A stretch of DNA of 34,297 nucleotides. It comes from Candidatus Kuenenia stuttgartensis (GTDB lineage: Bacteria > Planctomycetota > Planctomycetia > Pirellulales > UBA1268). The stretch lies in the NCBI GenBank assembly GCA_945865325.1, contig CAMBFA010000022.1, forward strand, positions 1-34,297. The letters run 5' to 3'. Of the stretch, positions 15,496-23,571 are shown one piece after another. The translations under genes were made by a program, and so were the position numbers. Position 1 is the first letter of the stretch. Each line of letters opens with the position of its first letter. Under the pieces are notes generated by a model that had not been told where the DNA came from, ran no database searches, and saw only the letters and a list, made by a program, of their open reading frames with translations.

Positions 15496-16679
15496 CTCTC
15501 CCCAATGGCGGGGCTTTGGCCGCCCGGGTCAGCCCCGACCAGCCGATCGAGGAGCTGCAGATGTCGCGGCAGAAAAGCAACGGCGCCATCGAGGAGCCCC
15601 GGCTCTTCGGCCTCCGGGACAAGCTGGGCCATCACGGCACCGACGAGATCGAGGATCCCGGCGCCGCTGCGTGACGAGGTAGCGATGACCCCCGCCGGGA
15701 CGACGACCCCGGGCCACAGATCGGCTTTCGACCAGACGACCAGGCCGGCGGGCGCCGGCACCGGCTCCCCGACCTCGACGACCTCCACAACCAGATCGGC
15801 AGCCGCCGCGGCCGCCCGGGCGCGGGCGATCCCAGCGCGCTCGGTCGCCCCCGACGCTTCCGAATCGCGATCGCGGAGGCCGGCGGTGTCGACGAGCACC
15901 ACGCTCCACCCGCTGAAGACGACCGCTGTCTCGATCACGTCGCGGGTTGTTCCCGGCCGGGGGGAGACGAGGCTCCGGGCGTGGCCGGCGAGGGCATTGA
16001 CGAGACTGCTCTTGCCGGCGTTCACCCTCCCGCTAACGACAACGCGCCACGGCTCCGCCAACCGCAAACCGACCCGAGCGGCCCGCCGGAGGCGATCGGC
16101 ACGCCGTCGGGCGCTGCCCGCTTCGCCCCGCCCCACCAGCGCCGCGATTTCCGCCAGCTCGTGGTCGAGCGCACCGGCCAGTTGCCGGCAGAGGATCCGC
16201 GCTCCGCGCGGGGCATCGACAGCGGCCAAGAGGGGGAGCGCCTCGGCGGCCACCGTCGGGGCACTGTCGGTGTGCCAGGCCCCGGAGGGCACGCGCTCGG
16301 CCCCGAGGCGCACGAGGTCTGCGACAACCGCGGCCGCTGCGGCGTTTCCCCCGTGGCACTGCACCTCCCAGCCGCCGGTCCCGCGGACGACGAGCACCTC
16401 CTCGGCCGCCAGCCCCCCCGGCTCGCTGCCGTGGCCACGCCACCGTCCGACGCCGATCCGTCCGATCTCCCAGGCGTCGACAGGACGGCTCCCCCGCGGC
16501 AGGAAGAGCGCCGCCACCATCGGCATCGCCTCTGGCCCGCGCAGGCCCACGACCGCGAGCGCGCCCCGGCCAGGAGGTGTGAGGAGGGCGACGGCGGTAG
16601 CCGCCGGACAGGCTGGCCACAAGCCGGGGGGAGGGCTAGAACGTGGCGGCACGGCATCGATCAACCGGGAGGAGACCAT
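15489..16679 (-). CDS. diverged, C-terminally shortened MnmE/TrmE-like GTPase
   Basis: The 396-aa product follows the MnmE plan. The N-terminal domain has AVALLTPPGRGALAVVGLRG and later EVQCHGGNAAA (folate-domain C-H-G-G). A helical linker follows, then an inserted G domain: GRVNAGKSSLVNALAG (G1), PGTTRDVIE (G2/K-loop), VLVDTAGLRDRDSE (G3), VVWSKADL (G4, where Asn of N-K-x-D is Ser) and ATSSRSGAG (G5). MnmE proper is about 450 aa and ends in a C-x-G-K motif that is needed for U34 modification. This one ends GQSPAIGESQ without it. ATG 16679 overlaps the divergent bcp start region; the frame also has ATG 16682 and a TTG at 16622 close to the conserved T-P-P-G, so the start is uncertain. It may be a paralogue with a changed role. 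Confidence 0.82.
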   Translation of the reverse strand: MVSSRLIDAVPPRSSPPPGLWPACPAATAVALLTPPGRGALAVVGLRGPEAMPMVAALFLPRGSRPVDAWEIGRIGVGRWRGHGSEPGGLAAEEVLVVRGTGGWEVQCHGGNAAAAAVVADLVRLGAERVPSGAWHTDSAPTVAAEALPLLAAVDAPRGARILCRQLAGALDHELAEIAALVGRGEAGSARRRADRLRRAARVGLRLAEPWRVVVSGRVNAGKSSLVNALAGHARSLVSPRPGTTRDVIETAVVFSGWSVVLVDTAGLRDRDSEASGATERAGIARARAAAAAADLVVEVVEVGEPVPAPAGLVVWSKADLWPGVVVPAGVIATSSRSGAGILDLVGAVMAQLVPEAEEPGLLDGAVAFLPRHLQLLDRLVGADPGGQSPAIGESQ

Positions 16680-16680
16680 C

Positions 16681-17154
16681 ATGGCCGACTGGATCGAGGA
16701 GGGGGCGAAGGCCCCCGACTTCACGCTCCCCACCGACGGCGGCGGCCGGTTGAAACTGTCGAGCTGCCGGGGGAAGGCGGTCGTTCTCTATTTCTACCCC
16801 AAGGACGACACGCCGGGCTGCACAAAGGAGGCCTGCGGCTTCCGAGATGCCTCCGCGGCGCTCGACGCGCACGGAGCGGTCGTGCTTGGTGTCAGCCGGG
16901 ATTCGGCCGCCAGTCATGCGAAGTTCCGCGACACGTATTCCCTTCCCTTCACACTCTTGGTCGATGCCGACCATGCGGTCGCCGAGCAATACGGGGCCTG
17001 GCGGGAGAAGACGCTGTACGGCAAAACCTCGATGGGGATCGTCCGCAGCACGTTCATCATCGATCCTGCCGGCCGGGTGGCGAAGGTGTTCCGGAGCGTG
17101 AAGGCCGAAGGGCATGCCGGGAAGGTGCTCGAGGCGCTCGCCGAGCTCGCCTGA
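16681..17154 (+). CDS. bcp: thioredoxin-dependent peroxiredoxin, BCP/PrxQ type
   Basis: The 157-aa protein is an atypical 2-Cys peroxiredoxin that reduces hydroperoxides. VLYFYPKDDTPGCTKEACGF contains the peroxidatic Cys47 and, five residues on, Cys52, the usual resolving Cys of the BCP group. Conserved Thr44 and Pro45 precede the peroxidatic Cys, and RSTFIIDPAGRVAKVF supplies the active-site Arg region. Length and order match the family. The ATG has GGGAGGAG about 6 nt upstream. A -10-like TAGAAC at 16637-16642 fits a leader of about 30 nt. It diverges from the MnmE-like gene with start codons practically overlapping. Confidence 0.94.
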   Translation: MADWIEEGAKAPDFTLPTDGGGRLKLSSCRGKAVVLYFYPKDDTPGCTKEACGFRDASAALDAHGAVVLGVSRDSAASHAKFRDTYSLPFTLLVDADHAVAEQYGAWREKTLYGKTSMGIVRSTFIIDPAGRVAKVFRSVKAEGHAGKVLEALAELA

Positions 17155-17338
17155 CCGGACCTCCCCACGCCTCACCCTGCTTCCCTGCCCGACCCCGAAA
17201 ACCGCCACCACCCCACCTCCAACCCGCGAATGTGATCCCGCCCCCATTGGCCGCGCCCCGCCGGCCCGATCCCCGGGGCTACAGTTGCCGGCAGGTGCGG
17301 GGTGTCCGGAGCCTGTGGTGCCGGGAGTCGTGCGGACC

Positions 17339-18109
17339 ATGCGGACGCTGCTGGCCAAGTGCTGTGTGCTCGCGCTCATCGCGGGGGGGTTCGCCTTTAC
17401 CGGCGACGCCGGACGGGTATTCGCCCGCGGCCGCCGGGTTCTTGAATCGACCACGCTCCCCCGGGATGCCGTGGAAGCCCCGGTCGATAGCCCTCACGAC
17501 CTTGCTCCGTCGCCGACCAAAATGCCGTCAGCGCCCCGCGTTGACGTCGCGGCCCCGGTAGCGCCTGAATCCGCCGGCCCACCGGTGACGACCGCCGCGG
17601 AGCCGGCACCTCCATCGGCCTCGACAGAATCCTCCCCGACCTGGCCACCGGCCGACGCGCCGATCGGCACACCGATCATGCCGACCTCGCCTCCGGCCAC
17701 TTCGCCGGAAACGATCGACCTGCCAACGCTCTCCCCCGGCGACCGGGTGATCGTGTGGGTCGGGCGCGGCGGTGCCCGCACCGGCCGAGGGGGGAGCAGA
17801 ACGATCGCGCTCGACATCATCGACCCGGCCACGGCCGAGGTCCTCGAGCAGGGGCACGTCGGCGCCGGAGAGCAGGGTCAAAACCATGCCCCGCTGCGGC
17901 GGATCCGGATCCTCGGCACCGTCACCGAAGGATTCTTTGGCGGACTCACGCCGACGGGGCCAGCCGGGCGGATCACGCGCGGCCAATCACTGCGGATCGT
18001 CCCGGTCGAGCCGTCGGCTTCCCAGCAGGGTTTGGGGGCGACCGGCGCCGAGGTCATCGGCCCGGTGCGGGCGATGGTCGTGGCCCGCGCCACGACCGCC
18101 GTTCCCTAA
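17339..18109 (+). CDS. secreted Pro/Ala-rich hypothetical protein
   Basis: I do not recognise a family for this 256-aa product. It starts with MRTLLAKCCVLALIAGGFAF and a likely cleavage site near residue 28 (GRVFARG). A low-complexity Pro/Ala/Ser/Thr segment follows to about residue 125. A compact globular part comes next, with LSPGDRVIVWVGRGGARTGRG, IALDIIDPATAEVLEQG and LRIVPVE, probably beta-rich and resembling small extracytoplasmic domains tethered by a flexible linker. GTG 17330 is an alternative start three codons upstream. A -10-like TACAGT sits at 17280-17285. It is convergent with rpsA. Export is well supported; function is not. Confidence 0.75.
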   Translation: MRTLLAKCCVLALIAGGFAFTGDAGRVFARGRRVLESTTLPRDAVEAPVDSPHDLAPSPTKMPSAPRVDVAAPVAPESAGPPVTTAAEPAPPSASTESSPTWPPADAPIGTPIMPTSPPATSPETIDLPTLSPGDRVIVWVGRGGARTGRGGSRTIALDIIDPATAEVLEQGHVGAGEQGQNHAPLRRIRILGTVTEGFFGGLTPTGPAGRITRGQSLRIVPVEPSASQQGLGATGAEVIGPVRAMVVARATTAVP

Positions 18110-18189
18110 CACCGGGGCCGATCGAACCACGGCCACCGTCAACGGCCGGCCGGCGGCCCCTCGCTTCCTGCGGGGCGCGGAGGGGTCGG

Positions 18190-19878
18190 TCAGACCTCCG
18201 CGGTTCCCTCGGCGGCCTCGCGTTCCAGCGACCAACTGACGCGCTTCTTCGACAGGCCGATCTTCCGGTCTTCGGTGTCGACGCGGAGGATCTTGACCTC
18301 GATCGGGTCGCCCACCTTCACGAGATCCTCGGCATTCTCGATCTTCTCCTCGGAGAGCTCCGAGATGTGGAGCAGCCCCTCGAGACCGTCCTCGAGCCCG
18401 ACGAAGACGCCGAAGTTGGTGATCTTCGTGACATTCCCCTTCACGACATCGCCGGGCTTGTAACGGGCGGGGATGTCGGTCGTCCACGGATCCTCGTGCA
18501 TCTGCTTGAGTCCCAGCGCGATGCGGCGGCGCTGCTGGTCGACCGAGAGCACCTTGCACTCGATCTCCTGCCCCTTGTCGACCATCTCGCTGGGGTGGGT
18601 GACCTTCCGCGTCCACGACATGTCGGTGACATGCAGGAGGCCGTCGATCCCGTCGTCGATCTCGATGAAGGCGCCGTAGTTGGTGAGATTGCGGACAACC
18701 CCCTTGACCACCGCACCGGGGGGATAATCGGCGGCGACCTTCTCCCAGGGATTCTGCTGGGTTTGCTTCATACCCAGCGAGATCTCCTGCTTCTCCTTGT
18801 TGATGGCAAGGACGACGACCTCGACCTCGTCACTCGGCTTAACGAGCTCGGAGGGATGGCTGACGCGCTTCGTCCAGCTCATCTCGCTGATGTGGACGAG
18901 CCCCTCGACGCCATCCTCGAGCTTCACGAACGCACCGTAGCTCATGACGTTGACGACCGTCCCCTTGCAGACGGTGCCGACCGGATACTTATCGGCGACC
19001 TTCGCCCACGGGCTCGCGGTCCGCTGCTTCATGCCGAGGGCGATCTTCTCGCGCTCGCGGTCGATGTGCAGCACCTGAACTTCGATCTCCTGGTCGATCG
19101 CCACCATTTCGCTGGGGTGGCCGATGCGGCCCCAGCTCATGTCGGTGATATGGAGGAGGCCGTCGATACCGCCGAGATCAACGAAGGCACCGAAGTCGGC
19201 GATGTTCTTGACAATGCCGCGGCGCACCTGGCCGACCTCGAGGGTCTCCATGAGTTGCTTCTTCCGCTCGGCACGCTCCTGCTCGATAAGGGCCCGGCGC
19301 GAGACGACGATGTTGCGACGCTGCTCGTCGATCTTGAGCACGAGGCACTGGATGCAGCGGCCGCAGTAGTCGCCGATGTCGGCCGGACGACGGATGTCGA
19401 CCTGACTGGCGGGGAGGAAGACGTTGACACCCGAGATGTCGACGAGGAGCCCGCCCTTGATTTTCCGCGTCACGAACCCGGTGACGACGTCATTCTCCTT
19501 GACGCTCTCCATCACCCGCAGCCAATCCTCGATGCGGCGGGCCTTCCGCTTCGAGAGGGTGATCAGGCCGCGCTGTTCCTCGAGTTGGCCGTCCTCGAAC
19601 TCCTCGAGGAGCACCTTGACGGTGTCGCCCACCTGCGGCGGCGGCTCCGAATCATCCCACTCGTTCCGTGGGATGTGCCCCTCGCTCTTGTAGCCGACGT
19701 CGACCAGCACAAACTCATCATCGACCCGCAGAATCTTGCCGTGGAGGACCGAATTGACCGACAGGGTGGCGGTTCCAATGGCATATTCGCCACTGTCGGT
19801 CCCCCCCATTGCCAGTTCGATCTCCTGATCGATTTCGTCGCCAAGTTCCAGTTCGCGGATGAGGTTGCGGTTGACCAT
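18190..19878 (-). CDS. rpsA: 30S ribosomal protein S1
   Basis: The 562-aa protein has six S1 RNA-binding repeats, as in E. coli S1 (557 aa), at about 44-111, 129-195, 214-285, 299-372, 386-459 and 474-547. The last four are the most alike, each with the pattern G-x-(V/F)-x-x-(I/L)-x-(N/D)-(F/Y)-G-(A/V)-F-V and a (G-L-x-H-(I/V)-(S/T)-(E/D)-(M/L)-S) segment. Repeat 2 lacks that segment and instead has FLPASQVDIRR, as in other S1 proteins. It binds mRNA and docks it on the 30S subunit. A C-x-x-C-x-x-C cluster at 172-178 in repeat 2 is unusual. ATG 19878 (MVNRNLIREL) was chosen over an in-frame ATG at 20001 because a good promoter lies between the two. Confidence 0.96.
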   Translation of the reverse strand: MVNRNLIRELELGDEIDQEIELAMGGTDSGEYAIGTATLSVNSVLHGKILRVDDEFVLVDVGYKSEGHIPRNEWDDSEPPPQVGDTVKVLLEEFEDGQLEEQRGLITLSKRKARRIEDWLRVMESVKENDVVTGFVTRKIKGGLLVDISGVNVFLPASQVDIRRPADIGDYCGRCIQCLVLKIDEQRRNIVVSRRALIEQERAERKKQLMETLEVGQVRRGIVKNIADFGAFVDLGGIDGLLHITDMSWGRIGHPSEMVAIDQEIEVQVLHIDREREKIALGMKQRTASPWAKVADKYPVGTVCKGTVVNVMSYGAFVKLEDGVEGLVHISEMSWTKRVSHPSELVKPSDEVEVVVLAINKEKQEISLGMKQTQQNPWEKVAADYPPGAVVKGVVRNLTNYGAFIEIDDGIDGLLHVTDMSWTRKVTHPSEMVDKGQEIECKVLSVDQQRRRIALGLKQMHEDPWTTDIPARYKPGDVVKGNVTKITNFGVFVGLEDGLEGLLHISELSEEKIENAEDLVKVGDPIEVKILRVDTEDRKIGLSKKRVSWSLEREAAEGTAEV

Positions 19879-19945
19879 CGTGTGGGGGTTTCGGGAAAAC
19901 GGGTTGGAGGAAGGGGGAAAACGGGCCACGAGGGGGAAACCTTCG

Positions 19946-19974
19946 AGTGTAGCAGCCGCGGCATTCCTGAACAA
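19946..19974 (-). promoter_or_regulatory. sigma-70-like promoter of rpsA
   Basis: On the minus strand TTGTTC (19974-19969) and TACACT (19951-19946) are separated by exactly 17 bp. This would start transcription about 60 nt before the rpsA ATG. The -35 match is weak (3/6) and the -10 match is moderate (4/6), so the spacing and position carry the call. No second promoter was seen. Confidence 0.45.
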
Positions 19975-20066
19975 TTCGTCGTTTTGCCCTTTCCTCCCCA
20001 ATTTCCCGATCGAATCGAGACCGGCCCGACCACAGTTCCCCCCCCTTCCGGTCCGATGCCACCTTC

Positions 20067-21089
20067 ATGGCTACCATCCGCCCCTCCGCTGCCCGTCGGT
20101 CTCCGTCTTCTCCTGAGATGACGCGGCGGAGCCTCCTCCACGCCACCTGCCTGACGGTCGGTCTGGGGGCCTGGGGAGCGGCCCCCCGGGCCCGCGGCCA
20201 GTTCGCCGACGAACCGCTGGCAGCGAGCGGGCCGACGCTCGGGGATGTTCGCCGCCAGCCCTACCGCGTCGGGCTTTCGGTCGTCGCCGCGGGGGGGCCC
20301 TGCCGGGGAATCTACGCTTCGCTGCCGATCCCGGCTGAATGGCCCGAGCAGACGGTGGAATTGGTCGGCGAGGATCTCTCGGCCGACGTCCGCCAGGTCC
20401 GCTACCGGACCCTGCCGGGGGGCGTGAAGCAGATGCTCGTCGACATTCCCGACCTCCCATCCGGCCAAGAGGCAAAGGCCGTCGTCACCTTCTCCGTAGG
20501 GAGAGCGGCAATCCTCGCTCCGACCGACACCTCGGAGCTCTCGATCCCGGCGAAGCCGGCCAAGGGACTCAAGCCGTTCCTTGCCTCGAGCCCCTACATC
20601 GAGACCCGCCATCCGAAGGTGACGAAGTTTGCCAAATCGCTCGGAGAGGGGCTCGAGGGCTGGGCGAAGGTCGAGGCGATCTACGACGCCGTCCGCGAGA
20701 AGGTGGAATACCGTAACGGCACCCTGAAGGGGGCGGCCCGGGCCCTCGCCGACGGCTGGGGGGACTGCGAGGAGCTGACATGCCTGTTCATCGCCTCCGC
20801 CAGGATCAACGGCATCCCAGCCCGGACGGTGTGGGTGGAAGGGCACTGCTATCCGGAGTTCCACCTCGTCGATACCGCCGGCACCGGGTCGTGGTTCCCC
20901 TGTCAGGCTGCCGGCGCGCGGGCCTTCGGTGGCATGCCCGACCAGCTGCCGATCCTCCAGAAGGGGGATTCGTTTCGCGATCCCGACCGTCCCGGGCAGC
21001 CGCTCCGCTATGTGTCGGAGTTTTGCCGCGGCGCGGCCCTCTCGGGGGGCGGCTCACCGCAGGTCGATTGGGTCCGTGGCGGGGCGTGA
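20067..21089 (+). CDS. exported transglutaminase-like (papain-fold) protein
   Basis: The 340-aa product has a transglutaminase core in its second half. The helix GWGDCEELTCLFIASARING holds the nucleophilic Cys in the D-C-x-x-x-(A/T) context, then TVWVEGHCYPEFHLVD supplies His and the Asp triad partner. The N-terminal part (about 60-170) is beta-rich. Upstream of these is MTRRSLLHATCLTVGLGAWG, a twin-arginine-like signal, so Tat export is plausible. The long start (20067) is given. An ATG at 20118, just before the twin arginines, is an equally good candidate; neither has a strong ribosome binding site. Members of the fold act as peptidases or cross-linkers; which applies here is unknown. It diverges from rpsA. 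Confidence 0.85.
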   Translation: MATIRPSAARRSPSSPEMTRRSLLHATCLTVGLGAWGAAPRARGQFADEPLAASGPTLGDVRRQPYRVGLSVVAAGGPCRGIYASLPIPAEWPEQTVELVGEDLSADVRQVRYRTLPGGVKQMLVDIPDLPSGQEAKAVVTFSVGRAAILAPTDTSELSIPAKPAKGLKPFLASSPYIETRHPKVTKFAKSLGEGLEGWAKVEAIYDAVREKVEYRNGTLKGAARALADGWGDCEELTCLFIASARINGIPARTVWVEGHCYPEFHLVDTAGTGSWFPCQAAGARAFGGMPDQLPILQKGDSFRDPDRPGQPLRYVSEFCRGAALSGGGSPQVDWVRGGA

Positions 21090-21128
21090 CGGCGCCGCGG
21101 GAGGGTGACCACCACCGCCCCCAGGGAA

Positions 21129-21190
21129 GCTGGCGAGCTGGTAGCGCTGGCGAGTTGGTAGCGCTGGCGATCTGTTAGCACTGGCTGATA
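21129..21190 (+). repeat. decaying 17-bp tandem repeat
   Basis: The unit GCGCTGGCGAGTTGGTA appears at 21144-21160. A 15-bp variant lies at 21129-21143, a diverged copy at 21161-21177, and a partial one at 21178-21190. It lies between the convergent ends of the transglutaminase-like and epimerase-like genes, so it is not in a promoter. Confidence 0.6.
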
Positions 21191-21211
21191 GCGGATCCGG
21201 CCTCGAGCAGA

Positions 21212-22177
21212 TCAAGCCTGGCCCGGCTTGCCGTCGAGGGCCCCGGCTGCAGCCAGCATGGCAGGATCCTCACCGAACCGCGGCGCGTTCTCACGGGCCG
21301 ACGGGGCGAACCAGCGCGGCACGATCGGCAGGCCCGCTTCCTTCCAAACCGCTTCGAGGCGGTCGCCGGCAAGGCGGACGATCTTCTCCCGGCCACGGCC
21401 GGCAAGGGTCGAGCGATCGGCCCAGGGCGTGACGGGGCCGTCGAAGCCCGCCTTTTGGGCCTCGAGGAGGATCTGGGCGGCGGGGATCACGCCGGTCTCA
21501 GCGGGCAGCAGTCGGTGCGTCTGGTTGAGCTCGGTCGAGACGACATCCCGGGGGGCGTCAGAGAGGCGAACCTCGACGATCCGGCCGGCTGGGATCGACC
21601 CGATCACCGACACCGGCTCGCCGGTGAGGTGGAGGGCCCAGGCATCGACCACGATGCCGACGCTCGGATGGCAAACACTGACCAAACCGACGAGGCCTTC
21701 GTAGGTGTGGATGAATTGATGGGCCTTCTCGGCCCGGGCCTCGGCCTCCGACGCCAGGGCGAGCCCGAGGCTAATGCCATAGGTCGAGAGCAGGCCGCCG
21801 AGCGTGTCGAGCCGCTTCCGGTAGAGCTCGAAGAAGTCCTTAAAGGCATGGTCGTCGGAGGCGGGGGCGATCGTGACGATGGCGCGCTTCGCCTCGGTCG
21901 CCTGGGCGAACGCCAACCGCGTCGGGATGTCGACGAGATCGGCCTCGAAGGCCGCATCGTCACCGATCAGCGAGATCGGCAGATGGAACGACCCGCACTG
22001 GAGGCGGGCGCTGACCATCAGCCGGCGGGCATGCTCGACCCCGAACGCCTCGGCCTGCTGCTGGAAGTCGACGATGTCGATGTCCATCGCGTCGAAACCG
22101 AACGACAGCGCCAGTTCGATGAGCTCGCTGGGCCGTCCGGAAAGGGGCAGGCCGACGGTGCTGAGATTACGGAACAT
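21212..22177 (-). CDS. sugar phosphate isomerase/epimerase-like TIM-barrel protein
   Basis: The 321-aa product has the xylose-isomerase-like TIM barrel (AP endonuclease 2 superfamily). Segments: MFRNLSTVGLPLSGRPSELI, FGFDAMDIDIVDFQQQAEAF, a later LGLALASEAEARAEKAHQF strand-helix unit, and HPSVGIVVDAWALHLTGEPV, the metal-proximal D-x-W/H region. IVEVRLSDAPRDV and GFDGPVTPWADR close the barrel. In the superfamily these proteins isomerise or epimerise sugars or polyols with a divalent metal, but many are uncharacterised. The ATG at 22177 was taken at the first barrel strand; the upstream frame is antisense to uppP. A promoter-like pair at 22368-22340 would give a leader of about 155 nt. Confidence 0.85.
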   Translation of the reverse strand: MFRNLSTVGLPLSGRPSELIELALSFGFDAMDIDIVDFQQQAEAFGVEHARRLMVSARLQCGSFHLPISLIGDDAAFEADLVDIPTRLAFAQATEAKRAIVTIAPASDDHAFKDFFELYRKRLDTLGGLLSTYGISLGLALASEAEARAEKAHQFIHTYEGLVGLVSVCHPSVGIVVDAWALHLTGEPVSVIGSIPAGRIVEVRLSDAPRDVVSTELNQTHRLLPAETGVIPAAQILLEAQKAGFDGPVTPWADRSTLAGRGREKIVRLAGDRLEAVWKEAGLPIVPRWFAPSARENAPRFGEDPAMLAAAGALDGKPGQA

Positions 22178-22507
22178 CGCGGGGAGGTCTCCTGGGCTCT
22201 GGCTCACCGCGCCGGTGGCGCGGGGTAGGGGCCGGGTGTCTGGAACGAGTGTTTGGAGCGGCTGTTCGGGGTGGGGTGGGCGGCGCGAGCCTCGGGCAGC
22301 GTTGCCGTCGCTGTCACGCCCACCGGCGGGAAGCGGAGGATTATGCCTGACAGGGCTGCTATTTTGAAGCGGGAACAGCTCTCGTATCGGAAAAAGCCCT
22401 CCCCGCCCTGCTTTCCTCGCCGTCCCGCCCCGCCCGCCGACGGTCCCCCCCCCTTCGGCGCCGTCCCGGCCCACCTCCGCTCCCCCACCCCGGCAGCCCC
22501 CCCTTCC
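22178..22507. other. 330-bp divergent intergenic region, epimerase-like gene / uppP
   Basis: No convincing gene is present. It holds the promoter-like pair described for the minus-strand gene (22340-22368). The uppP side is C-rich, with only short poly-C runs before the ATG and no clear ribosome binding site. An open frame continues upstream of uppP from 22253, but its composition does not look like a signal peptide or conserved domain. Confidence 0.6.
22340..22368 (-). promoter_or_regulatory. sigma-70-like promoter of the epimerase-like gene
   Basis: On the minus strand TTCAAA (22368-22363) and CATAAT (22345-22340) are 17 bp apart, matching the consensus hexamers at 4/6 and 5/6. The distance to the ATG at 22177 is rather long. 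Confidence 0.45.
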
Positions 22508-23365
22508 ATGACCCTCGTCGAAGCGATCACCCTTGGCATTGTCCAGGGGCTCACCGAGTTCCTCCCCGTGTCGAGCACGGCCCATCTGCGGATCGTCCCA
22601 GCGCTCCTCGGCTGGGAAGACCCCGGGGCGGCCTATTCGGCCGTCATCCAGTGCGGCACGCTCGCCGCGGTCTGCGTGGCGATGAGGGGAGATATCGCGT
22701 CCCTGCTGCGGGGATTCTTCAAGGGGATCGCAACCGGACTCCCGTGGGGGAGCCCCGAGTCGCGGGTTTCGCTGCTGATTCTCCTTGGCACCCTCCCGAT
22801 CGTGGTCGTCGGATTCGCCCTCCGGAAGCTCATCAAAGGGGAGGCTCGGCGGTTGGAGGTCGTGATCGGGGCCCTCGTGGCGGCGACGGTTCTCATGGCG
22901 GTGGCGGAGATCGTCATCCGCCTCCGGCAGCGACGCGGCCCGACCGGACGGCACGGGCTCGACGGCATCGGTCTCGCCGACGGCCTGGGGATGGGCCTGG
23001 CCCAGGTGCTGGCGCTCGTCCCCGGCACGTCGCGCAGCGGTGTGACGATCTCGTCGGGGATGCTCGGGGGGCTCGACCGGCAGACCGCCGCCCGGTTCTC
23101 CTTCCTCCTCTCGCTCCCCGCGGTTGCGGCCGCCGGCCTTCTCGAGGCCTGGCAGGAACGGAACGCGATCTTCGGCTCCACCGAGGCGATCACGATGGCC
23201 GCCGCCGGAACACTGGCCGCGGCAGTCGTCGGCTACGGGGCGATCCGCTGGCTCCTGGCGATGCTCGGCAGCCACACGCTCTGGCCGTTTATCATCTACC
23301 GGCTCGTTCTCGCCACAATCCTCGCCTGGTCGCTCGCCGCGGGGTGGGTGCCCGCCGTGGGCTGA
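22508..23365 (+). CDS. uppP: undecaprenyl-diphosphatase
   Basis: This 285-aa integral membrane enzyme recycles the lipid carrier of peptidoglycan and other surface polymers by dephosphorylating undecaprenyl diphosphate. Both active-site loops are present: QGLTEFLPVSSTAHL at about 13-27 and VPGTSRSGVTISSGMLGG in the C-terminal half. Seven or eight hydrophobic segments are visible. The usual length is about 265-280 aa. The ATG at 22508 begins the conserved MTLVEAITLGIVQG helix. Its presence indicates lipid-linked glycan synthesis. It is also known as bacA, because overexpression gives bacitracin tolerance. Confidence 0.95.
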   Translation: MTLVEAITLGIVQGLTEFLPVSSTAHLRIVPALLGWEDPGAAYSAVIQCGTLAAVCVAMRGDIASLLRGFFKGIATGLPWGSPESRVSLLILLGTLPIVVVGFALRKLIKGEARRLEVVIGALVAATVLMAVAEIVIRLRQRRGPTGRHGLDGIGLADGLGMGLAQVLALVPGTSRSGVTISSGMLGGLDRQTAARFSFLLSLPAVAAAGLLEAWQERNAIFGSTEAITMAAAGTLAAAVVGYGAIRWLLAMLGSHTLWPFIIYRLVLATILAWSLAAGWVPAVG

Positions 23366-23394
23366 ATCCCCTCGACGGGGCCCGCTGCGCTGAC

Positions 23395-23525
23395 CAGTCC
23401 CCCGGCAAACGTGCGGAGGTCGATCGGCTCCTCACCGCGTCGGCATGGAGCCAGACCTGGGCCCGCTATCTTCGCGACGTCATCCGCTTCGCCGAACACT
23501 GGCCCGAGGCGGAGGCGGTGGCGAA
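23395..23525 (+). pseudogene. possible remnant of a DUF1549 (PSCyt2) domain
   Basis: In the gap between uppP and the activator gene, the plus frame beginning at 23401 reads AEVDRLLTASAWSQTWARYL followed by RDVIRFAEHWPEAEA. This is close to the V-D-R-L-L-A-S-x-x-x-x-x-x-W-A-R-x-W-L-D-x-x-R-(Y/F)-A-E core of the planctomycete DUF1549 family. Third positions are mostly G/C. There is no credible start, and no stop until well inside the antisense of the next gene, so it cannot be an intact gene. Chance resemblance is possible; the match is from memory. Confidence 0.3.
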
Positions 23526-23571
23526 CCGGTGCGGGAGCTGTTCGGATGATGGTGCCACGGCCGCGCCTCGG

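Noticed and set aside
17755-20121. Long open plus-strand frame (788 codons) opposite rpsA
   Set aside because: It lies antisense to the six S1 repeats, and its product is a repetitive Asp/Leu/His-rich sequence that mirrors S1 codons. GC-rich third positions keep antisense frames open.
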